Source: JAUWOY01 sp034431315
Lineage (GTDB): Bacteria; Chloroflexota; Anaerolineae; VGOG01
Direction of reading: 5' to 3'
Assembly: GCA_034431315.1 (NCBI GenBank)
Contig: DAOUDK010000118.1
Coordinates: forward strand, 1-50,565
Length of the DNA: 50,565 nucleotides
Position numbers and translations under genes: made by a program. Numbering within the stretch: the stretch's first letter is position 1; the number at the start of each line of letters is the position of its first letter. Positions 1 through 8,285 of the stretch are shown here, one piece after another. The notes below the pieces were generated by a model. It ran no database searches, was not told the DNA's origin, and saw only the letters and a list, made by a program, of their open reading frames with translations.

Positions 1-113
1 TTCGACGGCTGGTATGGGAAACCCGTTGAAACGGGTTAGGACGATGGGTTAACACGTTTTGGCTCAACACGTTTTAACGTGTTTTGAATAGCAGGCCACG
101 AATTCATTCGGGG
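1..113. repeat. Complex palindromic repeat, copy 1 (cut by window edge)
   Basis: First of four copies of a ~115-135 bp unit around the RAYT gene. A full unit begins with ccatcgaatgaattcg and ends with cgaattcattcgggg; these ends are inverted repeats of each other. Inside are two hairpins, aacccgt-tgaa-acgggtt and aacacgt-ttta-acgtgtt. This copy lacks its first bases because the window starts inside it. The pattern fits REP/BOX-like elements mobilised by a RAYT. Confidence 0.85.
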
Positions 114-133
114 CTGCTGCTGCCTGCTGCCTG

Positions 134-267
134 CCATCGAATGAATTCGACGGCTGGCATGGGAAACCCGTTGAAACGGGTTAGGACGATGGGTTAACAC
201 GTTTTGGCTCAACACGTTTTAACGTGTTTTGAATAGCAAGAATAGCAAGCCACGAATTCATTCGGGG
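134..267. repeat. Complex palindromic repeat, copy 2
   Basis: Complete copy with both terminal inverted repeats and both internal hairpins. A short tandem slip (gaatagcaa repeated) precedes the right end. It lies directly downstream of the RAYT stop codon. Confidence 0.85.
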
Positions 268-273
268 CTGCTA

Positions 274-783
274 TTAAAACGGCGGTTCTCCCCATGCGTC
301 ATACATCGCCCGGTGCTCGCGAACAATCGAAGGGACAGGGCATGGCGTGATGCCAACATCATCCGGCCCCTCATCGAATTCAGCATAGCGCTCGAGCCAC
401 CCGTTGGTGGTCTGTTGGTCGTGGTGCTGCTTCTGATTTGCCACGTATGCTTCCGCCGCCGGTCTCTGGCGTTCTCCCAAACTCAAAGCACCGTAGCCGC
501 GCTGCCAGGCAAAGTGGTAGTCGAGCCTAGCTGCGTGGTTGAGGTCATGCGAACTGGCTCCCTTTAGACGCTTCACCACGTAAGCGACGGCGTGCTTGGG
601 TGGAATCGAGACCACGAGGTGGATGTGGTCATACCAACCGTTGATAGCATAGACGTACACGCCCAGCTCAGCCGCTTTGTTTACGATGTAGCCATAGAGC
701 CGATCCTCGATTTGTGGCTGGATGAGGTGTTCACGATTTTTGGTCGCCCATACAAGATGGTAGCTGAGTCGCCAAAAGGCCAT
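274..783 (-). CDS. REP-associated tyrosine transposase (RAYT, IS200/IS605-like Y1)
   Basis: A 169-residue single-strand HUH endonuclease of the Y1 (IS200-like) superfamily, thought to nick and move REP-type palindromes. The HUH pair is visible as His53-Ile-His55 in a DHIHL motif, and the catalytic tyrosine is probably Tyr113 in the helix that runs into NQKQHH. The N-terminus (SYHLVWATKNR) is typical. An AAGGAG ribosome site lies just upstream of ATG 783. Two palindromic repeat copies lie on each side and there is no tnpB, which favours a domesticated RAYT over a complete IS200/IS605 element. The C-terminal ~45 residues are poorly conserved and could be drifted sequence. Confidence 0.9.
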   Translation of the reverse strand: MAFWRLSYHLVWATKNREHLIQPQIEDRLYGYIVNKAAELGVYVYAINGWYDHIHLVVSIPPKHAVAYVVKRLKGASSHDLNHAARLDYHFAWQRGYGALSLGERQRPAAEAYVANQKQHHDQQTTNGWLERYAEFDEGPDDVGITPCPVPSIVREHRAMYDAWGEPPF

Positions 784-810
784 GGTGGTTCTCCTTATTC
801 CTGTTGAATG

Positions 811-923
811 CCATCGAATGAATTCGATGGCAGGTATGGGAAACCCGTTGAAACGGGTTACGACGACGATGAATCAACACGTTAAAACGTGTTTTGAATA
901 GCAGGCCACGAATTCATTCGGGG
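811..923. repeat. Complex palindromic repeat, copy 3
   Basis: Complete copy immediately upstream of the RAYT gene. Same terminal inverted repeats; the second hairpin here is aacacgt-taaa-acgtgtt, with the stem kept while the loop differs, so the stem is the conserved part. Confidence 0.85.
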
Positions 924-933
924 CTTTTGCCAG

Positions 934-1055
934 CCATCGAATGAATTCGACGGCTGGTATATGAAACCCGTTGAAACGGGTTAGGACGATGGCCTAACAC
1001 TCAACTCAACACGTTTTAACGTGTTTTGAATAGCAGGCCGCGAATTCATTCGGGG
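934..1055. repeat. Complex palindromic repeat, copy 4
   Basis: Complete copy between copy 3 and the end of brxC. The gaaacccgttgaaacggg hairpin and the aacacgttttaacgtgtt hairpin are intact. It sits 16 bp from the brxC stop codon, so the array may have inserted downstream of the BREX gene. Confidence 0.85.
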
Positions 1056-1071
1056 CCATTTGGGGTCCATT

Positions 1072-4000
1072 CTACCGATCCAACGTCAACCTGGTGTTGC
1101 GCGGGTCGTGGCCACGCATATTCTGGCTCACAAAGCTGATAAAGCGACGCTGCAACTCATCGACGGTGCAGGGCAGGCCGCCCTCTTTCAGTGCCTCCAG
1201 CAAACTGTCCACTGGCAGAGTGAGAGCTTCGATACCGCGCAGGGCTTGAGTAGCTGCGGCCACGAAACCGTCGGGGATGGCCGGATCATCGTCGCTCTGC
1301 TCCAGGAATCGCTCAATCGGCCTCCGTTCGTCTGGCGTCATCGCCTCTAGGCTGCGCTGTGCGGTCTCACTGGTCAGGTTGGCCTGCAGCGCCTGCCGCC
1401 AGCGGATCAACAGGTCGTCCAGGCGGTCATCGAGTCGGTCCAGCACTTGGTCGGCCTGGCCCCCGTGCCGCTGCTGTGACGGCCGAAGGTGACAAGAGGG
1501 GCAAGTGGGCGTGTCGGCGATAGCGCCCTCGTGGAACTCGCGGCAGGTGCGCATAGCAGTAAGTGTGTCCTTCCAGACATCCAACTCCGCCCTGTTGAGT
1601 AAATCAATGGCTGACAGCGTGTCTAGTGCCGCCAGACGCGAATCGTTGTACAAACGCTGGCGACGGTCATCGGCCTGGGACCCCAGCACCAGTTGGCGGT
1701 GCAATTTGGCATAGGCCGTGATGTAGTCCGCTTTCAGCGCCTCTAATTCGCGGGTCAGCGCTGGCCCGCCGCGTGCCTCCTCTCCTTTGCCCAGGTGGCG
1801 CACATCGTCCAGCAACGCTTGGCGGGCAGAAACTGCTCGCTGCGACCAGGGATGATCATCGGGCAGATTGGCCTGAGCCTCGGCCAGGTAAGCGGTCAGG
1901 GGCTGGATCCGGCCTACAAGTTCTAGCAACTGCTCCGCCCGCTTCACAACCTTGCGGTCATCAAGGGCGTCTGTGATCTGCTCAACCGTCAGGCGCAAGT
2001 TGCGTAGCTTGCCCACCGTGTTGAAGCGACTCAGTTCTTCCAGGAATTGCTTGTAGCCGCGTAGGTGGGGCAAGAGGTCCAGGGTGGACAGCGTAACGTC
2101 TGGCAGATCGGTACGTGCGACTACGCCCGATTGGGACTCGATGGTAAAGCGATCGGTGAAGAGAGACGTGTTCCACAACTGCATTCCCTGCTGGAGGCGA
2201 CCCTGGATGGTGGCCGTCCGCTCCAACTCGGCCTGGACAGTGCGCTGAAGCTCCTGCACGGCCCGATCGCGGGTGTTCTCATCGCGGACCAACCCCGGCG
2301 CCAACCCCAGTCCTTCGAAGATCATGGTCCAGAGATTGAGCGGCAGGGTGCGCGGTTGTTTGTAGAAACGAAAGTCCGTCAGGTCGGCTATTGCTGTCAT
2401 CGCCGCGCGCTCAATAGTACCGGCGTCCAGTTCCACCCTTCTCCCCAGGCTCAGCACGATATCCCCGTTGTAGACCAGAGCCAGCAATACCACAACCGTC
2501 CACTCTGGCTCCAGGTGGAAGAAAACGTCTTTCTCGATAGGTCGCTCAATGCCGCCAGCCACTTGCTCGATCAACTCACCCCGGTTTACTACCTGGCCCT
2601 CATGTTTTGCCTGCAGGAGATCCAGGTAGCGACGCGCGTAGCGTGACTGGTAGGGGCGCACGATGCCTTCCTCGTCAATCAGCTCCAACGCCTCCAGCAC
2701 GGCCAGCGCCAGGTTGGTACGTCCCCGCCCGGCCAGGAAACGAATCGCTTCCATAGCGTTGGTGGGGCGGGCTGCCTCGCTGACCGGCTGGGACAGGCGG
2801 TTGAAAGCAGGATAGTCGGAGTAGCGTTCTTCGAACTCAGGCGCCAGGTGGTAAGCTGCGATCAGCCGTAGGAGTTCTTCGATGGTTTGGCTGGCAGTGC
2901 TGCGGATGCGAGGCAGCACTGCCCCTACCGACTCGGTTATGCCCTGGTAGGTCACCTGCAGATGCTCCGTCAGATGTTCGCGCAACCAGCGCAGGAGCCG
3001 CCGCAGGTGTTCGTCGGCCTTCTCAGCGTAAACCTCCCGGTGGGAGGCCGCCTCAAAGGCCATAGCACGGGCGCCAGCGTACATGCGCACCAAGTCCTCG
3101 AAAGCCTGATCCAGCCCAGTTAACTGAAAGATGACCTCGTCGGGCCGCTCTTCGTCGTGCCAGTCGCGGTCCAGGAAGGGTGGCACCACGTAGACGTAGA
3201 AGTCGCGCGGGGGCTGGGCGGTGCTGCGCTCGTCGGGCGCGCCGAAGAAGAGGTAGCCGGGGCGGGTCACCCTGTGCTCGTCCCAGGGCAGCTCGTAGAA
3301 CCAGATGCGGTGGCCGGTGACGTAGGTGGTGTCGCTCAGGTTGAGGGCCTGGCGCAGGGCGTCGAAGAAATAGCGATTGAGATCTCTCCTCTCCATGAAC
3401 TCGCCCCGCTCACCGATCTTGGCATCGAAGTCAATGTCTTTCTTGACATCCAAATAGTACTGGCCGTTGGCCTCGTTGCAGGAGATGTACTGGCCGCTGA
3501 CGGTGCGCATGATCTCGCGCAGCGCCACCTGCACCTGATCCAGCAGGAACTCGGCCGATGGCTCGGGAAGGCGCACGTGCAGGCAGAGGTCGTCGCGCAG
3601 CTCCTCCGGCGTGGCGCCCAGCGGTACGAGGATATCGCTGGTGGTCAGCCGGTGGACACTGAGGGCGTGGATAATGCGCATGGCAACGGGGAGTAGATGC
3701 GGGCGAGTGTAGGCATTGCGGATGCGACCCTCCAGCACATTGCTCTTCTCGATGACCTCGGCCACACCGGGCAAACCGCGCATGCTGGGATTCTCGCGGA
3801 GCACGTTCCAGTAGTGATCGTAGGAAATCAACCCCGGCTGATCGGCGGGCACCTCTTTGTCGAGCAGAGCGCGCATGGCCAGGCTGAAGGTCTTGAGCAC
3901 TTCCCGCTTTTCGGCCACGTAGACGCGTTCGAAGGTCTCGATGTAGGCTGGATGGATGGGGAAGAGCGGGGCGAACTCGTCCAGCCGCTCGGCCATGCGG

Positions 4001-4845
4001 CCATAGAGGGGTGTGAACTGGCGGAGATGTTCCGTGATGCGAGCCAACTGCTCGTCGGTCTTGCGGAGCAACCGATGGGAGACGACGTAGGCGATATCTT
4101 CGCGGGCGATGCGCACTTGCTCAAAGCGATCGCGCACCCGGCGCACTTGCTCAGCTACGAAGGCAAAGCGGGGGCTGTCGAAGAGCGTTTCCTGCAAGCC
4201 GCCCAGGAAGCGGAAGGGGGCTAACGCGGCCACTTCGCCCAACTCGCGCAGGAAGCCCAGATCCAGGATCAGTTGACGCTCCTCGCGTGTGCGCAAGTAG
4301 TCCAGCAACTCATCCACCACCAGCAGGATACCATGATCCGGGTAACGCTCTTGGAAAGTGGCCACCGCGGCGATGATCGCGTCCTTGTTGTTGGTCACCT
4401 GGTCTGCTGGCGGGAACGTGAAGGGCGTCCCCCAGTCTTCCAGCGCGATCTCCAGTTCCTCCAGCAGGATGTCCCGCAGGCTGCCCGTGACGCTGCCGAT
4501 CTCCACGCGGGCTACCTTGAAGCGGCCGGCAATGGCCTGGGCAGCCTCTTGCACCTGGGGATGGTCCAGGACAGACACGAGACCGGGATGATCGGCCACG
4601 GCTGAAACGACCGCCATCAAGTGCGACTTGCCCGTGCCATAGTTGCCGACGATGAGCACGCCCTTGTTGTCGCGCGGGGCCATGAACTGGAGTTGGGGAA
4701 TGACCACGTTGGCGAGTTGGTCCGCCATACGGTCGGAGATCACGTAAGTCTGGACCAGGTGGCGAGCCGCGTCCTCCCGGTCCGCCTCACGCAATTGAAT
4801 AACGGTCTCGATCGGTTCGAACTGGAACAGGTCACGGTAGCGCAT
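1072..4845 (-). CDS. brxC: BREX BrxC/PglY-type ATPase
   Basis: A 1257-residue P-loop ATPase of the PglY/BrxC class (DUF6079-like), a core component of BREX phage-defence systems. Walker A is GNYGTGKS at residues 67-74 and Walker B is LLVVDE at about 174-179, giving an intact N-terminal AAA-like module. A long helical middle follows. Near residues 1100-1120 a Cys-rich segment (CREFH then CPSCH) looks like a zinc ribbon. The gene begins 24 bp after brxF, the order seen in type 3 BREX. The remaining expected genes (methyltransferase, helicase, pglZ, brxA) are not downstream in the window; a RAYT repeat array follows instead. The rest of the locus may lie beyond the left edge or be lost. Confidence 0.85.
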   Translation of the reverse strand: MRYRDLFQFEPIETVIQLREADREDAARHLVQTYVISDRMADQLANVVIPQLQFMAPRDNKGVLIVGNYGTGKSHLMAVVSAVADHPGLVSVLDHPQVQEAAQAIAGRFKVARVEIGSVTGSLRDILLEELEIALEDWGTPFTFPPADQVTNNKDAIIAAVATFQERYPDHGILLVVDELLDYLRTREERQLILDLGFLRELGEVAALAPFRFLGGLQETLFDSPRFAFVAEQVRRVRDRFEQVRIAREDIAYVVSHRLLRKTDEQLARITEHLRQFTPLYGRMAERLDEFAPLFPIHPAYIETFERVYVAEKREVLKTFSLAMRALLDKEVPADQPGLISYDHYWNVLRENPSMRGLPGVAEVIEKSNVLEGRIRNAYTRPHLLPVAMRIIHALSVHRLTTSDILVPLGATPEELRDDLCLHVRLPEPSAEFLLDQVQVALREIMRTVSGQYISCNEANGQYYLDVKKDIDFDAKIGERGEFMERRDLNRYFFDALRQALNLSDTTYVTGHRIWFYELPWDEHRVTRPGYLFFGAPDERSTAQPPRDFYVYVVPPFLDRDWHDEERPDEVIFQLTGLDQAFEDLVRMYAGARAMAFEAASHREVYAEKADEHLRRLLRWLREHLTEHLQVTYQGITESVGAVLPRIRSTASQTIEELLRLIAAYHLAPEFEERYSDYPAFNRLSQPVSEAARPTNAMEAIRFLAGRGRTNLALAVLEALELIDEEGIVRPYQSRYARRYLDLLQAKHEGQVVNRGELIEQVAGGIERPIEKDVFFHLEPEWTVVVLLALVYNGDIVLSLGRRVELDAGTIERAAMTAIADLTDFRFYKQPRTLPLNLWTMIFEGLGLAPGLVRDENTRDRAVQELQRTVQAELERTATIQGRLQQGMQLWNTSLFTDRFTIESQSGVVARTDLPDVTLSTLDLLPHLRGYKQFLEELSRFNTVGKLRNLRLTVEQITDALDDRKVVKRAEQLLELVGRIQPLTAYLAEAQANLPDDHPWSQRAVSARQALLDDVRHLGKGEEARGGPALTRELEALKADYITAYAKLHRQLVLGSQADDRRQRLYNDSRLAALDTLSAIDLLNRAELDVWKDTLTAMRTCREFHEGAIADTPTCPSCHLRPSQQRHGGQADQVLDRLDDRLDDLLIRWRQALQANLTSETAQRSLEAMTPDERRPIERFLEQSDDDPAIPDGFVAAATQALRGIEALTLPVDSLLEALKEGGLPCTVDELQRRFISFVSQNMRGHDPRNTRLTLDR

Positions 4846-4869
4846 GGGGGCTTCCTCCTCGAAGTCGTT

Positions 4870-5313
4870 TTAGCCAAGAGCCTTAATGAACACTTCCGGC
4901 TTGCGCCAGGTACGGTAGTAGCTATGGTCAGGCACAGCGTAGGCCAACACATCGTCCACGTAACTGCCGGGCCAGGTGACTACCAGTCGCGTCACCCGGC
5001 TGGCATCACGTATCAGTCTCAGGGGATCCAACTTGAGCGTCGGATCAAAGAGCAAGTCTATATTCGTGCACAGGACAGGGCCGGAGGATATGTTTCTAAG
5101 CTGAGTTTTCATCCACTGGCGAACTGCGCGGGAGCGACGTTGGGGTATCTCGGCAAGCAGTACAGGGCTAAGTTCCCGGCCCACGGACAGGCGTGGCCAG
5201 TCATACACTGATAGCAGCTCGTTAGCCGCATCCTCTAGCCTGCTAACCGCTGGGTGAACGAGGAGAAGGCAGGTATGAGATGTACGTCGAAAGTCAGTAA
5301 TTGCGTTATGCAT
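4870..5313 (-). CDS. brxF: BrxF-like BREX type 3 small protein lacking Walker A
   Basis: A 147-residue protein whose C-terminal two thirds match the pattern I know for BrxF of type 3 BREX: a Walker-B-like region (NIDLLFDPTLKLDPLRLI, about 84-101), a following VTWPG strand and a YAVPDHSYYRTW segment. BrxF is normally annotated as a P-loop protein, but where GxxGxGK(T/S) should occur (residues 15-30) this one reads CLLLVHPAVSRLEDAA. ATP binding is therefore probably lost or the protein is a divergent paralogue. The start at 5313 has an AAAAGGA ribosome site. It lies 24 bp upstream of brxC and is almost certainly co-transcribed. Confidence 0.7.
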   Translation of the reverse strand: MHNAITDFRRTSHTCLLLVHPAVSRLEDAANELLSVYDWPRLSVGRELSPVLLAEIPQRRSRAVRQWMKTQLRNISSGPVLCTNIDLLFDPTLKLDPLRLIRDASRVTRLVVTWPGSYVDDVLAYAVPDHSYYRTWRKPEVFIKALG

Positions 5314-5339
5314 TTGGTAATCCTTTTCCCATCTACTGT

Positions 5340-5348
5340 ATTATACCA
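5340..5348 (-). promoter_or_regulatory. Extended -10 promoter for brxF-brxC
   Basis: On the minus strand the sequence TGGTATAAT is a perfect extended -10 (TGnTATAAT), about 27 bp upstream of the brxF ATG. The -35 region at the right distance is weak, as is common for extended -10 promoters. The predicted 5' UTR is ~20 nt. Confidence 0.55.
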
Positions 5349-5403
5349 AATAGTTGATCAAACCGTAATAGGCAAAATCCTGAATTCTGCATCAGGAAGA
5401 TGT

Positions 5404-5564
5404 GGGCCTCTTTATTCTTCCAGACGATGTAATCTTCCCACGCCGGGTGCCCGGCGACCTCTCCATTCTGAATCGCCTGGTACAGTGATTCCTTGGAGAA
5501 CACGTCGTATCGCTCGCGGATCTGGGCGATTTCCCACTCCGCCAGCCGGCTCTCTTTGGCGAAT
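5404..5564 (-). pseudogene. Partial duplicate of the small antitoxin-like gene at 6203-6502
   Basis: This stretch aligns without gaps to about 6256-6412 (constant offset 852). I count 8 differences over the 138 bp from 5412 to 5549. It keeps the open frame for the segment ending GEVAGHPAWED but lacks the start and N-terminal part; an in-frame TAA precedes it and the homologous C-terminus is lost. It sits directly upstream of the brxF promoter. Confidence 0.75.
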
Positions 5565-5603
5565 TACGACACAAATCCCGACATTCATGCAGCCAGCCTC
5601 CAA

Positions 5604-5632
5604 TTGACTTTTCCCCAGATTGATGCTATAAT
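5604..5632 (+). promoter_or_regulatory. Near-consensus sigma-70 promoter with no gene downstream
   Basis: TTGACT at 5604-5609 and TATAAT at 5627-5632 with an ideal 17-bp spacer. It points rightwards, into a region where the only recognisable genes lie on the opposite strand (DUF3800 pseudogene and antitoxin-like gene). It could drive an antisense transcript, or be a leftover promoter of a deleted gene. Confidence 0.6.
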
Positions 5633-5785
5633 ATGCCCAATCAAAAAACGGGTCACTGGCCTCTGCATGCAGTGGCCAGGCGGCCAACGTTTCCCCTCGG
5701 TGAAAAAGTGCCCAACTCTGGGGCGCACGCCAGGTGGTTGAATGTCTCATCTGATGAGGCCATAACCTGGATAGCCGAGGCGGTT

Positions 5786-6171
5786 TTATTTCTGGACCTC
5801 GTACCGATGCACTCGCAGGTTGCGCAATCCTCGCAGGTAATTCCCGCCGCTCGTCTCCCGCGCCACCACCGCCCCTGCCAGCATGTCCGCAAGCTGTAAG
5901 CCATCCCAGCGGTGTGCTGGTTCTCCACGAACTTTAGGTGTTTGCTGTATCCCCCTGGCTCGCAGCACAGGCGACATGGCTATACGCATCCCTCGAAAAC
6001 GCCAGGCAATCCCAACTGTTCTCGAAGACTCATCAAACCTCGGCGCAAGGTCCCGTAGTCCTGGCTGGAGACTAAGCAGAACGCCAAGTAAATCGAAGAG
6101 CCCAGGGCGAATTTGAAGCCCGAGTCGCCTGACCAGTCAATGAATCCGTAATCCCTCAACTCTACCGCCAT
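5786..6171 (-). pseudogene. Decayed DUF3800 (RNase H-fold-like) gene
   Basis: Two reading frames together look like the ends of one DUF3800 protein. Frame 1 (6171-5980) opens with MAVELRDYGFIDWSGDSGF and continues to a LREQLGLP segment, typical of the N-terminal third. Frame 2 (5989-5786) carries a GLQLADMLAGAVVARE motif, the conserved C-terminal end. The ~80-100 residues between them are missing, so the gene has an internal deletion plus a frame change. It starts 31 bp after the antitoxin-like gene, an arrangement like a toxin-antitoxin pair. An intact DUF3800 homologue lies at 38755-39375. Confidence 0.65.
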
Positions 6172-6202
6172 TTCACCTGGCCTGCCACGATAGCCTGGCC
6201 GA

Positions 6203-6502
6203 TTAGCCCGTTTGGAATTCAGGCCGCTCCGTCATCTGGCGCAAACGAGCGATGTAGGCATCCTTATTCTTCCAGACGATGCGATCTTCCCACGCCGGAT
6301 GTCCGGCAACCTCGCCATTCTGAATCGCCTGGTACAGTGATTCCTTGGAGAACACGTCGTATCGCTCGCGGATCTGAGCGATTTTCCACTCCGCCAGCCG
6401 GATCCCTTTTTCGATGAAGGCCAGCAACCCTTTTCGAATGAGCTCAGATTCCGAAATTGCCAATGCGTTGCTCAATTCAAGAGTCAACGCTTGAACATCC
6501 AT
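6203..6502 (-). CDS. Small antitoxin-like protein paired with DUF3800
   Basis: A 99-residue protein from the ATG at 6502, chosen because an excellent GGAGGTG site lies just upstream; the longer frame to 6568 has none. The N-terminal ~35 residues (MDVQALTLELSNALAISESEL) resemble a ribbon-helix-helix or HTH segment, and the middle (AEWKIAQIRERYDVFSKESL) is helical. The C-terminal half with GHPAWEDRIVWKN is found in small proteins next to putative toxins. Its frame is intact although the adjacent DUF3800 gene is decayed. Function is not demonstrated; calling it antitoxin-like rests on size and neighbourhood. Confidence 0.6.
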   Translation of the reverse strand: MDVQALTLELSNALAISESELIRKGLLAFIEKGIRLAEWKIAQIRERYDVFSKESLYQAIQNGEVAGHPAWEDRIVWKNKDAYIARLRQMTERPEFQTG

Positions 6503-6597
6503 TTCGACACCTCCTGACTCGATCTCTGAACAGGCCAGGCCACTGACACCCGGCCGACATATAGACACTCACAACTCCACCGCCCTCCCTGCCCGAT

Positions 6598-6702
6598 TCA
6601 GGTCAATGATTTCCGAAAGGTATCCACGTACTCAACCAGCGGTACGTCCGTCTGCTCCGAGGTGTCCAGCCACCGCATGCCGGCATCCACGTACAACCAC
6701 TT
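6598..6702 (-). pseudogene. Possible C-terminal remnant of an unknown gene
   Basis: An open minus-strand stretch of about 34 codons ends in TGA at 6598-6600 and has a protein-like composition (AGMRWLDTSEQTDVPL, then VEYVDTFRKSL). No start or ribosome site is present; an in-frame stop lies seven codons upstream. I do not recognise the family. It may be the tail of a gene cut by the repeat-rich segment to its right. Confidence 0.3.
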
Positions 6703-6730
6703 CTGTCCTCTCGCCCAGTTAAATCATGTA

Positions 6731-6960
6731 CCTAATCGTGTACTTTTGAGCCTAATCGTGTACTGTTTTCACCGCACATCAGCGTATCTCGTGCTGCGCC
6801 CGTGCCCAATTTGTCGTGCCATTTCCTTTTGGACGCCCAAATGCGACAGGAAATGCGACATTTCTGGGCCAAATGCGACATCACCTGGGCCATCAGACCC
6901 TAATCCGGCGAGATACTAATGCGCCATCTTATGCGCCACAAACCATCTTTATGCGCCATC
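6731..6960. repeat. Three families of short direct repeats (possible IS21-like end remnant)
   Basis: cctaatcgtgtact occurs at 6731-6744 and 6751-6764 (20-bp period). aaatgcgaca occurs at 6839, 6851 and 6871. atgcgcca(t/c) occurs at 6919, 6931 and 6951. No gene is visible in 6703-7166. Clusters of short repeats like these occur at the ends of IS21-family elements, but no istA or istB is present, so this would be a solo end or remnant. An operator array is the alternative. Confidence 0.5.
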
Positions 6961-7166
6961 CTACTCCGCCATGTAGCGAGTGCCTTTGCCTGTTCCTGTT
7001 TGTCGCACCCACCCGGTCTCCACGAGCCTTGCCAGGTCTCTCGTAGCTGTACGTCATGAGACGCCGAACAACTTCTAGTAGAGACTGTGGTCACCTCAAC
7101 AGTATACTATAACTCCGTCGAGCCGGCAAGCCACCATCGTCTCCGACACGCCAGTTATAGCAGGAG

Positions 7167-8285
7167 CTACTTCCCCACCTCAATAACCAGACGCCCCCCC
7201 TCCTGCTCGATCTCCGTCCCCATCTCCACCGAAAGTCGGCGTATGCGCTCGGCGATTTCGTCGAAGACGGCACCTGTGGCCTGATTGACCTGCATGTACG
7301 AGATCAGCAGCGGGATCAACTCGATGCGCTCTACCCCCTGCGAGGTAGCGGTGAGGAGAAAGAGCAGTTGCTGGTCGTTCCGCAACTGCGGGTCCACGTG
7401 GTAGTCGTCAATCAGGTCCCCTGTGTCGTAGAGGATGGGCTTGCCGTTGTAGATCTCAATGCCCTGGAAGAGGTGGGCACTGTGGCCGTGGAAGATGTCA
7501 GCCCCGGCATCCATCACCGCATGGGCGAAGGCCACGAACTCGGAAGAGGGCACCTGCCTCATGTTGGGGCCCCAGTGGATGGAGAAAACGACCAGGTCCG
7601 CCCCTGCCTCCCGTGCTGCCTGTATGCTTTCCTTCACCTGACCGAAGTGCTGTTCCTCGGTGGAGATAGCAATGATACGGGTGCCCGGCGTCTCCTCGGT
7701 AGCCTGGTACTCCCGAAAGTGGTCGGCAAAGGCTACCACCCCCACTTTGATACCTCCAGCTTCCAGCATGGCTGGCTGAGAGGCTTCGGCCAGGTTGGCT
7801 CCTGCCCCGGCGTGGGCGATGCCGTGTTCGTCCAGGTGGCGGATGGTCTCCAGCAGGGCCGGAGCCTGGAAGTCCAGGGCGTGGTTGTTGGCCAGGGTAA
7901 CGTAATCCACCCCGGCCAGGGTCAGCACTTCGATGGCTTTGGGATGGGCCCGGAAGTAGAAGACGCGGGGCGGCACGAAAGGTTCGCCGCTCTCGGCGAT
8001 GGTGCATTCCAGGTTGACCAAAGCCAGGTCGGCTTCCTGCACCAGGAGCAACACGTCGCCCCAGGGATAGCGGGGGCCCCGCTGGAGAATCGCCGAGTTG
8101 ACCAGCCGGCCCAGCATCACGTCTCCCCCGAGAGCCAGAGTGATACGCCGGAGACCCGTTTTCGGAGTGGGCGAGGGAAAGGGTGGGATGGTCGCCGTCG
8201 GCGTGGCTGTGGGGGCAGGCAGACAACCTGTGCCAGAGAGCAGCCACGCCAGTACAGCCAAGGCTATCGGGCAGTGCCTGATCAC
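7167..8285 (-). CDS. CapA-family (PGA_cap) metallophosphatase-like lipoprotein
   Basis: A CapA/poly-gamma-glutamate-capsule type protein of 372 residues with a calcineurin-like metallophosphatase fold. Visible motifs are GDVMLGR near the start of the domain, LECTI, LANNHALDF (metal ligands Asn-His), SIHWGP and GHSAHLFQGIE. The GTG at 8285 is preferred because it places a hydrophobic signal (ALAVLAWLLSGTGC) and a Pro-Thr linker at the N-terminus; a frame open to 8474 adds an implausible leader. The Cys suggests lipidation, although GTGC is a weak lipobox. No other capsule genes are nearby, so the substrate is unknown; such proteins also act in cell-wall remodelling. Confidence 0.85.
   Translation of the reverse strand: MIRHCPIALAVLAWLLSGTGCLPAPTATPTATIPPFPSPTPKTGLRRITLALGGDVMLGRLVNSAILQRGPRYPWGDVLLLVQEADLALVNLECTIAESGEPFVPPRVFYFRAHPKAIEVLTLAGVDYVTLANNHALDFQAPALLETIRHLDEHGIAHAGAGANLAEASQPAMLEAGGIKVGVVAFADHFREYQATEETPGTRIIAISTEEQHFGQVKESIQAAREAGADLVVFSIHWGPNMRQVPSSEFVAFAHAVMDAGADIFHGHSAHLFQGIEIYNGKPILYDTGDLIDDYHVDPQLRNDQQLLFLLTATSQGVERIELIPLLISYMQVNQATGAVFDEIAERIRRLSVEMGTEIEQEGGRLVIEVGK

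Noticed and set aside
1..1055. CRISPR array
   Set aside because: The repeats are ~120 bp, themselves palindromic, not regularly spaced, and flank a transposase gene; no short unique spacers.
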